A stretch of DNA of 64,000 bases from Embiotoca jacksoni. Its lineage: Eukaryota > Chordata > Actinopteri > Embiotocidae. Below are positions 28,029 through 40,000 of this stretch, piece after piece. The stretch is from positions 1,339,501-1,403,500 of the forward strand of contig JAKOON010000007.1 of the NCBI GenBank assembly GCA_022577435.1. The letters are read 5' to 3'. The notes under the pieces are model-generated. The model was not told the DNA's origin and made no database searches. It was given only the letters and a program-made list of their open reading frames with translations. A program made the position numbers and the translations under genes. Positions within the stretch are counted from its first letter, which is position 1; the number at the start of each line of letters is the position of its first letter.

Positions 28029-29289
28029 AAAGGGATTCCACAATGTGAAGTGCTGACATCTGCTGCAGGAACTTGCAGGGCTGGAATGTGATACTCTCCT
28101 TTACACAAAGGGCCTCGGCCCTTGCAGCAGGCACATGAAGACCTCTGTATGCCCCCCCCCCGCCCCACACACACACACACACACACCCGGCCGCCTCCAC
28201 AGGGGCAACACAAGTATGAAATGACTGTATCACTGCCCCATGCCTTCGTTCCTCAGCCATTAACTTTGATTAAAACCACAAAAACCTCCCTTCGTACCTT
28301 GATACTGCAGAGATGGCCGCTCCGCGCTCTCTTTGAGGTGGTGGTTTGGGAGCTATGTAGGACTGGGGGTAAATTGCTGCAGCATTGCATCATACGTCTG
28401 GCTCAATGGGTTCAATATGTCTCCAGCTCGCCTTTTGATTGTTGTGTCTGTGCTGCAACGGTCTCACCATACAGCAGGGGGATACACTGCCGGATTTCGC
28501 CGACAATAGGATGGGAGGAACCACATGAAACGCAGCTGATGAGGTACAACGCTGCGCCGGAGAGAAAGGAAATTGGGAACAGGAGGGAGTATTGTTCCGA
28601 GCGGCGTCTTCGCTTTGATATGACAAATTGAGAAGCCCTGAAACATTTCCTTCCACAGAAACATTCAGGCAGAGCACGAAACAGTGTTAAAAAGTTTTGT
28701 TTGGGTAGACTTTTATCTTTCGTGTCTCTGTGGGGCAAATGAATCAATGTTTTCACAGAGTCGTTCCGCAGTTGAAATGAGCTTCCTTTGGCATTTTTCT
28801 TATAAGTTATAAGTTTCAGTTTGAATCCTGATGTGAATTTATGGACTATATAACTGCAGATGTAACTGAGCCTCAAACAGTAGTCCAATAATTAGTATGC
28901 AAAGAGAAATTGACAAGCACTAATATAATGGAAGCTGGGGTGCACTTAGTAGCCAGTTAAAATTGGTGCATTTATTTATTTTTTTCCCCCTGAAATAGTT
29001 TAATGATGCAGAATAATGCTGCAACATTAAAACTTTCTTCTGATGTTAAAGCTCATTTTTCAATTGTGGAGGAAACAGCGTGCAAAGTTATTACAATCTG
29101 AGCTCAGATTTACAAACTGTTCCTGGTAACTACTGGAAACATGTGAAACTGTTTGCAACAATAGTGGAACAAAGAAGAAGAAGAAGAAGAAAAAAAAAAA
29201 AGGGAAGTGGTGAAAGTGGGTGAAACACCTCATTCGACCAGGCAGCAGCGGAATAGTTAACATCCCGGGGAGTTTCCTCGGCTGGGAAG

Positions 29290-29977
29290 TTGTACTTTAT
29301 GTATAGCACCTGTTGTGCTGTCAGTTGCCAGTCTCCCAAAAAACCCAACCCCGGCCGCGCAGCGATATTTTATCTCAGTCTCCCGAGTTATGACTCCAGA
29401 CCGCGCCAGACAACAGAACTCGTCTCGGTGTTGCGAATGGTTCCTGGGTACACACTGTATCAAGTTGCCGGACTCTCTCGCTTGTGTCTGTGTGTGAGCT
29501 TTTGCTGTAATGCGAACAGATCTGCGGGGGATTTATCAGACGGAGTAAAGAACGCACCGTGGACGCGCGCTTTAGCCAAAATGCATCTGTGCGTCTCTAA
29601 TGACCTCGTTCCGTAGATGATATGCGTGCAAGAGAACGATTTAACAACTAATGCCAGGATTATAATTGCTCAAAAACCAAACTTTGTTCAACTCAGTCTC
29701 CAACTTTCCGCAGAACCAACAGGTGCGCACTTGCATTGCGCAGCAGCGGCAGGTTTGGAAGCTCTGGAGAGGATTTTGTTCTTGAGTCATCGAGTTAAAA
29801 ATTTTCACTTTTCTACACAGAGGACTGATGATTAAGATTATGTGGATTTTACTCTGCGTGTATCCTCTCCAAATGTGTCCAAAGCAGCACTGGTGTCCCG
29901 TAAACGACGCGTGCGTGTGGTGATACCAAACCATCCCGTCTACAGCGCTTTGTGATCGCCAACTACCACTCATCCAA
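29290..29977 (+). promoter_or_regulatory. pdgfc: Probable pdgfc promoter and 5' UTR
   Basis: The region directly upstream of the pdgfc start is enriched in CpG (GGCCGCGCAGCG near 29,354, GACGCGCGC near 29,562, AAACGACGCGTGCG near 29,902) compared with the AT-rich surroundings. A weak TATA-like ATGTATAG lies at about 29,299-29,306. Several short upstream ATGs are present, including one at 29,617 opening a 72-codon frame that stops at 29,835. The transcription start is not determinable by eye. Confidence 0.5.
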
Positions 29978-30089
29978 ATGATCCTTCCATTCTTATTCCT
30001 CCTTGCATCGCTTCTCCAACAAAATGGGTCGGAGGCTGAATCAAGTCACGTCAGCAAGTTTCACCTTCCAAGTGTAAAGGAGCAAAACG
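29978..30089 (+). CDS. pdgfc: pdgfc exon 1: signal peptide and linker
   Basis: The ATG at 29978 opens MILPFLFLLASLLQQNGSEA, with a hydrophobic core that reads as a signal peptide. ESSHVSKFHLPSVKEQN follows and aligns with the mammalian segment ending SSKF...KEQN. An in-frame TGA at 29921-29923 lies upstream with no other in-frame ATG between. The base at -3 is C, so the start context is not ideal. The donor is AACG|GTGAGT, and Gly38 is split G|GA. The exon is too short for ordinary ORF finding and was recognised by its linker sequence. Confidence 0.92.
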
Positions 30090-30190
30090 GTGAGTTTTTA
30101 AATGCGTTTCTGTTTTCATTCGGCAAACTTATTTAATTGGACATAAACTTGAGAATTTCTCACTCTCTCACGCACGCACGCACGCACGCA

Positions 30191-30229
<39 letters not shown>

Positions 30230-30265
30230 CACAAAAATGCTCAGTCTTACTGAGCTGAAAGCCAT

Positions 30266-30302
<37 letters not shown>

Positions 30303-33300
30303 TGCATGTGGAGTTGGAATGAATGGGGGCATTTCATATAGTTCAAACGGAGTTATCCCGGATAGGAAGTGCAACATTACCTTTAAAGTGTACCCGTGTA
30401 TGTTTAAGAGGGGAAACCCTCCTGAAATTCCACGTCCCGTGGGAGAAGTTTTCCTTGTGATCATAAAAAGGCTCCATTCATTCAGCAGGAGTCGCTCCGG
30501 GCGATGTAATTTGCTTACCCTCTGAACTGACTGCACTGAACTGCACTAATTCATAAAATCCAGTTTGTTTTTCTCAGTGTTTAATGTTACGTCCAAACTG
30601 ATGTTGATGGTATATCTATCTTCAGTTGGATAATTAAATAATCACCCTGCCGTGATTTGTGCCATTATGAGCTAACAGTCAAGTTCTTTGTTGTTGTATA
30701 CAGTGTGTGTTGCAGGGAGCACAGAAACATCTTTCTAATCTTAACAAAATCATTAAGATTGTGCATGTTTGTTTTTTTTCTCTGAGCATGCAGGGATTTT
30801 GTTTATGCACTGATTCATCGTTCACAGTCATTAAACTTACTTAGAGAGATCATTCTCTGCAATATTACGTTTTTATAGCCTTTTTGTGAATGCAGAACAC
30901 TGCTAAGAACAGCGAATCCTGAGCCTGGACTCACTGACAGCAGAAATGTAGGCCACAAGGACAGTTTTGCCAAAAGTAGCCCATCCTTAATTGGCAGCTG
31001 ACCAATCCAGTGCTCAAAGGGCCTCTAAGATAGGAGTCATAAAATGGGAGTTTTTGAATATGAATATGCTCACTGAAAGTACGAAATAATTTGTGCATGC
31101 TGTAAAGGGAATCCACTTGTTAAGATTTGTTTTTATTTTATTATTTATGGCTGATAAATCCTTTACTAATACTTTATAAATAAGCTATAAGAAGCCATGA
31201 CAGTTGCTTGATCTTGTTGCTCTATAATTCACACCTCAGATAAACTATTGAACCACTTACTGGATCCCTGGATGAGTCCTCCCGGTGAGCAGCGAGTGCT
31301 GCGCAGGACGGGTTTTCCAAAAAGTAGTCCTTATTAATGGTTTATAACTTATCTCTAAGGCATTAGTTAAGGATACTTATTTCATCTGCAGTAAACAGTG
31401 AAATGTTCAGAGAGTTTTTTTTTTTTATACACCAACATGGAGACACAAGATATCTCACATTTCAAAGTACCAACATGGCAGCACCCTGCAGATGTTTGCA
31501 CTGGTCAAATCTCATTCATTACTCACTCTTCTGTAGCCGGTGAGTTCGTCTGGCCTTGTGTGAGGACATGCAGCGCTGACTTCACTACAGTAACAGTCAG
31601 GGCTGAGGAAATCAGAGCCTCCCGCCGGGACCTCCAGGTTTAATCAGGACGGCTGAGAAAGGAAAACAACGGGGAGGAGGAGGGAGGAAGGGAGGGAGGG
31701 AGGGCAGGGAAGAGGGAGCGGGAGAGGAGAGAAGGGGGGGGGGGATGTTAAACTGTCAAAGAACTCTTTAAAACTGCGGTCACACGTTGGCTGAGGGCAA
31801 AGCTGGGCCGGAGCGTCTGCAACCTTTGACTGGAGCCTCCTAGTGCTCACTGCGCTGCCGTGCTTGATTGCTGATGCTCCGCGGAGACAATTTGATATCG
31901 ATCTGATGGAGGGGGAAGAGGGGGGGGGGGGGCAGACCCTGTCTGGCATGTTTAGTAGTAGTTGCCTGGAGAGTTACAGTCCCCGGTCATATTGAACTTG
32001 GCAAGCGGCTGCCGGTGGCTCCATACGATATCAGAGGCGACCATCTCCCATTGAGAGCCAGAGCTGTGCAGAGTAACCATCTGTCACGACAAATGATTTT
32101 AGACTAAACTCTCAAGAAGAAATGGGCATGAACTCTGAAATCTAAATTGTGTGTGTTGTGGTCATAAATATTGCAAACATTTCCGTTCTCCGCCACTGAG
32201 AATTAGGTTGCAGTGTTGCACATGTTATTCTCATGTGTTCGCCACATGGCTATAAGATTTCATGCTTTTTGAGAGAAAAAAAAAAAGTAAAAATGAGATC
32301 GTCAGTCGTGCAACAAAAATGTTGTGTTGAGTTTTGGATGTGAAATATGGTTGAAGGAAAACGTGTCCAGCCTGACCACAACCACAGCCTCTGGTCATGT
32401 CTAAACATTATTCTTTTGTTGTGCTGAAAAATCTTTTTTTTTTTTGTTATGACGCATGACGTTTGTGCTTATTCTCTCATTGTGAGTGGTTAAAGAACAA
32501 ACAGTCTTAATTTACACAACTATTTCTCCCTAAAACTCCCCCAATTTATTTTAAACAACTCATTTGCATTATTTTGCATTTTATCAACAAAATGCATCTG
32601 TAAAACGTTTATTGTCAAAATGTATCATTTGTTTTCCTTGCCTCTACAGCTGATTTTGGTTTTGTTTAGGGAACTCAAAGTACCTGGTTTGGTCTGGGTT
32701 AAATATGAAAAAAGTCAATGCTGAGCGAAACACAATATTTTCAATAATATTCAACCAAAAACAACAATCTTTCCAGCCTTAAGACACACTGTAACACCAT
32801 GTGTTATGCAGGATAAAGACCACAGACTCCAATGTTAAAGTCCTCAGCTTTGTAGGTCTATCTTTCCGGACTGGAACAAATAATGGCAGTGAATGCAATC
32901 CAGGCAGCATTCTTCTTCCTCCTCAGGCGATTGGAAAAGGAAATCAGCAGCCATGTTATATTTATAAAGATATTTTATGAGAGACAGCACTGTGATTTGT
33001 TACAAAACCACACGTTTCATGGTCCATTGTTCACTTTATAGTGGCAAAGTTCGATCAGTGTTGTTCTCCCACTTACACAAATAGATTTGTATCTAAAGTC
33101 ACACTTCTCCCTGCCTTAAGCCTATTCCCGAATAGCCTATACACGCTAGTTTACTCGTGCCGTGATGGCCTTTTAGTGTTTTTGAAGTAATGTATTTTGG
33201 CAAATGCTGGCCGAGTTGTTGGCACTGCACATCCGGCTGAAGGCGCATCTCCGCTTCCCGATCACACGTCATCTCCGGGGGTGCCTCGTCAAATCCCCCC

Positions 33301-36300
33301 CCCCCCCCCCCCCCCTTCGAGTTAAGTGCTTTGTCTACTCTTTCCCGTAGAAGGCTATGTTCGTATCCTGTCCCGGCCCACCCGTGCGCACAAACCCACA
33401 TCTCATCAGAAAAATCCCGCGGCAGATATTTGTAGGAGATGCGGATTACCTGTGATATTCCACATACCCCCTCCTCACCCCACCCACCCCCCTCACCCCC
33501 CCCGAGCACCACTGGAAGGAAGGTATGCGCCGCACTAGACCTGCCAATGATCACAGAGGCTGCTGTTCCGCTAAAGATTATGAGATTAGGTGGGGGTGGG
33601 GTGGGCGGTGGGCGCGGGAGGGGGGATCGGGGGGGGGGGGGGTAGGACTGAGGTTATAGGGGTCATAGGCCTTTGGGGAACATGTGCCGTGTACCACGTA
33701 TACATACATGGAGGACAGAGGTGCATTGTGCATTCATTAGATTCTGATGTAGACAAATAAGATGTTTGCGGTGGGGATTTAAAAGCAGGAAAGAGAGTGG
33801 GTGGCCCTGCTGGGAATCACGACCGTTCCAGGTGTAACGCGAACTACATCACCCATCCATTCATTCAGAGCTAGCAAAGAAGTATTATTAATGGCACACT
33901 TGCAGGCAACAAAGTGGGAGGAGTTATTTTGGTCCGGGGTCGCACAGTCGTTCTGTTACTCAAAGGTACAATCCTGTACACATAAAAACTTGTAAATTAC
34001 AACTCCGAGGAAGCATTTTGATAAGAAATATCTGATCGTAGAGCTTAAAATGATGCCAACTGTGAGCTGAAGTCAATTATTCTACTTTACAGAAACCAGG
34101 AAATGCATTTAGCGGTTTAAACTATATGCTGACGATGACATTTTTCTATTATAAAATCATCCCGTTTCACTTGTTTGATGCTTTTTTGCTAAAGTTGTTT
34201 GACACCAATATTTCCTTACAAATTCAGGCACTATCATGTCACTGTGTATCATAATGTTCAGTAGCCTATACTCGTGTAAAGTTAAGAAGCGTCATAATGT
34301 TGTTGTTTTTTTTCACTTCTCGGCCAACTGTTACCAAATCTGTCCTGAAAAGACCAAACATAGTGATTTATATAGGTCCAAGCCTCTTCGCCGGGCAGCT
34401 ACAAATGTGGCCAGCTGGCATTCACATTTCCACAATGTTATTTTAAGTGGTTTCCATAGTGCTCGACTCTGTGTTTTAATTTGAAATTACGATACGGCTC
34501 TTAAACTGGTGAAACAAAACTAGCCGGGCTGTGGAATCTCCATTCATTCTTTAATACGGGTCAGATGTTTCCTGAGCCCGCTTCCCTGGGAAAGCTTGTT
34601 TCCACTTAGAAGAGCCCGTACTTTGATAGATATGCTTGAATGAATGAATGCAGCACTATGCAGTTAATCATTGTAGTGGGCAGCGCAATAGCGGACGGTA
34701 TGCTCGGCTGAATTAAAACCATCAAAGAAAATGGATGGCTCGAATGTTCAATGAACTCGGCGGGAAGCGAAGAGGGCAACGAATTACACTGAGTAGATCA
34801 CTGCTGTCGGATGAGCCCCACATACACTGTATAAAGAGAGGTTTATTGTCTCGGTAAGAGGCTACTGAAGATTTTGTCTTCTTGCTCCTGTTCATTTATG
34901 AATGTATCTAAATACAACAGTTCCCGTGGAAACACTTAGCGTAAGCGAGAAAAAGAAAATCCCCAAAGTCTGCACTCTTGTGATTTTTCCACGATAGTAG
35001 TAGAAAACGACCGAATACAGGCAGGTCTGTGTCTGCTGGCGGGGAGGAGATTTTCCCCTCAACATCTCACTCCAGAGAAGAGGGGACCCCTGGATAAAAG
35101 TGTCTGTGTTTTCCCTGTCAGCACTATTTGAACGTGGAGCGCTGTATTTGGCAAGCAAAGCATGCCACCGCCTGCCTGCTGTTTGTCATTTCGGGCAGCC
35201 AGCGCACTGTCTCTCCCACCACCTCACCAAGCCAAAAGGAGTTTTCGAGGGATCTGGGTCACAGGTTGAAGCTCTGCTGAGGGGAGGAACAAAAAAAAAA
35301 AAACTCTCCACAGACACCCGCTCTGTCGGGGCCTAGGCTGAATTTTGTTTGTCACGTTTTTTTTTTTGTTGTTGTTGCTTGCAGACAATGTTTTAGCCAG
35401 CAAGGGTCTAACGAAGACCAAAACAAGTAATAGGTTGGTCTCCAAAAAAAGAGTGGATGGGCATGACACTTTGAATTTGCAATAACAGATGTGGCCACTT
35501 AACAGCTATAAACCAAACAGTGAGGTAATAATTCATTGCCTTATAAAGTGGATTTAACAAGTGTTTCGTCAAGCAGTTTACACATCCAGCTGGAGCATTT
35601 GCTTCTTTTTTTTTAAGTTGTATTTCTGAGAATTGGATAATATTTGGTTTCTCTTTAGCCCAGTTTTGGTCTCTACCAACCCCCTGAGGAAATAAATCGA
35701 TCTCTTTAGCTGTAGATAATGTTTCATGGCCCTTGTTTGTCTAGTTGCTGAGGAGGGACAACGAGTTTATCTGAGTTAAAGTCTTAAAGTTCTGACACGT
35801 AAAACTAAAATTGCTGAAAACAAGCTGTAAGATGCTAATCAGCTAATTTTCTTTGGGTGCATCCCTACGAATAACCAATTTTAGGTTAGACACAAATTTG
35901 CCAATTGTTAATATGTAGTAAAAGAATTAATAGGTCAACTTTGCAGTGATACTAAAACCAAAATATTATATATAAATAACATTCTTTCGGGTAGACTTGA
36001 AAAGTGTAAAACAGTTGGCAGCGATTGATTAATGGGACTCCAATGGCAACAAGTATCGAACAAGTGCAAAGTATCAAACTGTCCAAAAACCTTAACGACT
36101 CATGCAGCTTAATCTACCTCTCTATTGTCCATCTTTATGATCAGAGCAATTGGGAAAATACTGATTTCAATTTCAATGATAACAAATCACAAAACGATAA
36201 CCGTAAACATGAGCTATACCTGACTTATTGTGAAAATTAATTGGTACACTGTCAAGAAAACAAGATTCACAACAGAAATTTGTTGCTCTGTTTTGGGCTC

Positions 36301-37036
36301 CACCGACCGCTAGTAAAATATCAACATTAACTTCCCATAATAAGTAACCTAGTAAAATAGCGAGCCTACAATTACATAGAATCCAGTATTAGCAACTCAT
36401 CCATTGCCTCGGATAGTTAGTACAATGTCTACGTCGGTTAGCATATAATAACTCAATTGGCAAATTACATATCAACAATCACAAATCACTTGTAATAATA
36501 GGGTGGCAGATATAATGTCCCAATAATGATATTTGGATAGTAAATAAAAGAAATATTTGCTCAGGCTGCGTCCAAAAAAGAACCACTCCTTACACTCACA
36601 GGAGGTCTCGCTCGTTCATACGCCCTTAATAAAATAAAGAGGGTTACATGCAGTGATTCAATTCCTGTGTGTAAAAACTTGTGTGTGACACGCAGGTAAA
36701 ATTTACTTTTTCTTCCTCCTCAAAATGTTCACTCAATAGTTTACGCAAATAGCAAGCAATAAACTAAGACTTCTGACACTTCATTAACCTCATCACCTCA
36801 CATCATCACGGACAGCTGCAGGTCAGTGATATGTGTCAGATAAAATGCTGTGAGACTATGACAGCAAGCGTTACCACAGCAACAGCATTTCCGGGCTGAA
36901 ACCGAGCCGGTGGCAGAACATGGAAATTTCCTTGTACATTAAAAGAACATAACCACGGTTTTATTCATGGGAAGGAAACAGATTCAGTTATGAAGTGAGA
37001 AAGTTTGAATTCAAAGTAAAAGTCTGGTTAAGAATA

Positions 37037-37067
<31 letters not shown>

Positions 37068-40000
37068 AAAAAAAAAAAGTATCTGGAAATGTTATCTTGG
37101 TAGCTACTACAGAGGTGCCCTGAAGCCAGGCATTTAACCTGTAACAACTGAGTGGCGAGTATCAGAGATTCAGTCGGTGCACTTGTTGCTCCCAGGTGTG
37201 TCTGAAACGGTCTGAATGGAAATCGGAGGGCTGGTGTTGGCAACACTTCCATGCTCAGCAAACACTGCCTGGATAAATAATGTCTGTAAATAGTATCTCT
37301 GGTGTGGCACTGTGTTTTTCCTCTTTCAATTTCTTATCGTCCGGAGTGGTTTTATTGTCCTGCTGCCCTCCAATAACAGCCCCACTTTCTGAAATATTAC
37401 CAGTTGGCAGATAAGGACCGTGACAGGGTTTCACCACCATCTTGGCACAATGTCATTTCAAATGTTTGGGATTTGTCAATGTTTCATTGTAAATGCTTGT
37501 TCTGAAAGACGCAATTTATTTGACAGCGTTAAAAAAAAGAAAAGAAGATGAATCACCAAGCAAAATAAATACAGGCAACGTTTCTATCGTGTTTTCTTTT
37601 TTTCTTATCAGTGGAATTGAAATTAGTCGAACCAAAAAGCTGCTCGCTTCCTTAGCTGAAGGGCTCGGTGAATGTTATCAGCTGCTTTTGGCACAATGAC
37701 CGCAAGTAGCTACGGCACGGCTCACTGGCACCGAAGACGGCAGCTCCACATGAAGCGGGCCGCATCAAACAAAGCAATAGGAAAATTAGCAATTATGAGT
37801 CAAGTGCACGTCTGCGTGACACACCCAGAGCAGGAAAAAAAAGCACAGTATATACATGTTTAAACTAAGAAACTACTGAGATGCTAACACTGATTCTGAC
37901 AGACTGAGGGAAGTGTCTGGCTACTGCGTGAAGGGTGGAGCAATAACTGTCAAAAGTCAAAATTACTTGTCAGTGCAAATACCTGTCCTTCACTGCGAGT
38001 TAGCATCTTCTTCTTAGCTCCCTTTGTTTGTTCTCACCTGGTTGATTTTTTTTTTTTTTTTTTTTTTTTACTTTCTGCTCACATCGAAATATTATGGGTC
38101 AAAAACATGTCTGCAAAGCAAAGTGAGCTACGCTTCTTTTTTTTTTTTTTTTTGCAGCTTTGAGAGGCTGAAGGACTTCAGAGGTCATGAAAGTTAGTTC
38201 AAAACACAAAAAGGTGAGACGTTTCCATTCGAAAACAGTACGTTTAGACAGCGGAGTCACCCTCACCGACCGGCCTGTCCTAAAAAAAAAAAAAAAAACG
38301 AATGCTGCATCTTATATTTTAATGGTTTTATTAACTTAAAAAGCCTTCATTAACGGGTGCATTTGAGTTAAACTGTGGTAATTAAGAGTGCATTTTACAG
38401 AGAAAACCGAACATGCCCGGGCAAGCGAATGCACTTATCTCAGCTTAAAAACAGCTCGGAAAGATCGTTTGATCAACTGCAAACGCTGACAAGAGTCGGT
38501 CATAAAACAGATTCTCTCTAAAACAGGACCCTCCATTCACAAATAATTTGGATCGAGTTGAGGCTGTGAGGGTCTGAAACCTCGCCAATATGGCACTGTT
38601 TTTACATAGACTTCACTTGTCCTGTGAGTATTGTTTTTTTTTCCTTCGGGCAACCTGGATTCCAGCTGGACCAAAAGAATCTTGGCAGCGAGATGAGTTG
38701 ACCTTGGTTACTGTCTCTGGTCGGCCCCTCTGCATAACTTGGCAGATGTCATCACCTCCTATCAGAGAGGTATTTCAAAGTTTCCTGTAATAACTCTCCT
38801 CTTTCATTCACTGGGCTTCGTGGGCATCACCTTGCAGTTGACCGACAGGCATCTTTATCCAGAGCAAGCGCCGAGGAATCTCGCAGCTGTGTCTTTCATG
38901 ATAGAATAAGACTTTCTCCGTAACAAATCACAGCGGAATAGTCGTCTATCTATCCGGAATACTGGGCGGGTACTAAAGAACACAGATCAAGAACTAAAGT
39001 TGATCGACAACAGCTAGATACTGTTAATGAACCAGTACTTAATGATCTACCTTCTTTAGACTCTACTTTTCTGAATCACCACCGATTATGTCTACATCTT
39101 CTGTTGGTTTAGGCTGTCTCAGTTACTTCTGTCTCTTTATGCAATCTTACACCGACTTGATGATGCTGTGGGGGTCTGTCGTAGGACTCCTTGTTCTTGA
39201 CGTAGTTCTTCATAGCTTTGTTCAGACTGCCAGTCCAAATCCATTTTTTGTCAAAGTTTGGAGAGGAAAATAACGACATGAAATACAGTGCAAACCCATT
39301 TGGAAGTGGTTTAAAATGCAATTCCAATCGGGTTTGTACAGATGCGTCTTGGTCCGGATGCTCTGGTGGCTCAGATCTGACTTTTTTTTTTTTGCGTCAC
39401 TGGCAACACGGATCACGATGGCGAAGTCACTTTTAGCGCTCTCAGAGAATGTCGATTTTGGCGGTGTGGAGGCCAACGACAATCGACGGTGATGTCTGAA
39501 CACGCCGCATCTCATCTGCTCACTTGCAAATAACAGTGCGGACAGTCTGCCCTAAAGATCTGATCTGTAAAAACAAATCTGATTTGCCTGCGTTGTGAAC
39601 GAAGCCCATGTCTCTGGCTGTACGTGTGGGTTCATTGTCCCAAAATATCTATTGATTAAACTGATTCGTGATTAGGTTTGATTAAACTTACGAATTCCAC
39701 ACTGAAAATAGTGAATCCACACTGTAAATAGTGAATCCACACTGCCCGATAGCCAGAACCACACTGTTTCAAAGGTCACAGTACGCGGACCCATCACTGT
39801 GGCACAAACAAACTAAGCTGGTTTCCCCTTTAGCACGTCTCCCTCCCTCTTCATTATCATTTGAAGGGTTCATCATGTGTGAAACTGAGCTACCGGGTTC
39901 ATCTGATGCAGCCGAGATATTTCATGGTTGTCAAGCACCATCATTAAGCGTGCTAATTTTAGAAAGCAGAAATGAGAGTTACCGATGTGTGAACAGCCTC

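Larger units (their letters stand above)
21430..29290. other. Intergenic region between divergent glrb and pdgfc
   Basis: About 8 kb with no recognisable gene. It contains an (AT)n/(TTTA)n block (23,913-23,982), a GC-richer patch (24,470-24,760), a retroposon-like tail (26,780-26,835), a long (TG)n tract (27,945-28,026), and unique-looking stretches such as 24,950-25,180 that could be regulatory. The open frames here are short and lack family resemblance. Confidence 0.7.

Noticed and set aside
27881..28260. Open frames with His-Thr or Cys-Val repeats on both strands
   Set aside because: These are translations of the (TG)n/(CA)n microsatellites.
28122..28631. 169-codon plus-strand open frame in the intergenic region
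   Set aside because: It starts in (CA)n and poly(C), and the rest resembles no known family. An overlapping 158-codon frame on the other strand is equally featureless.
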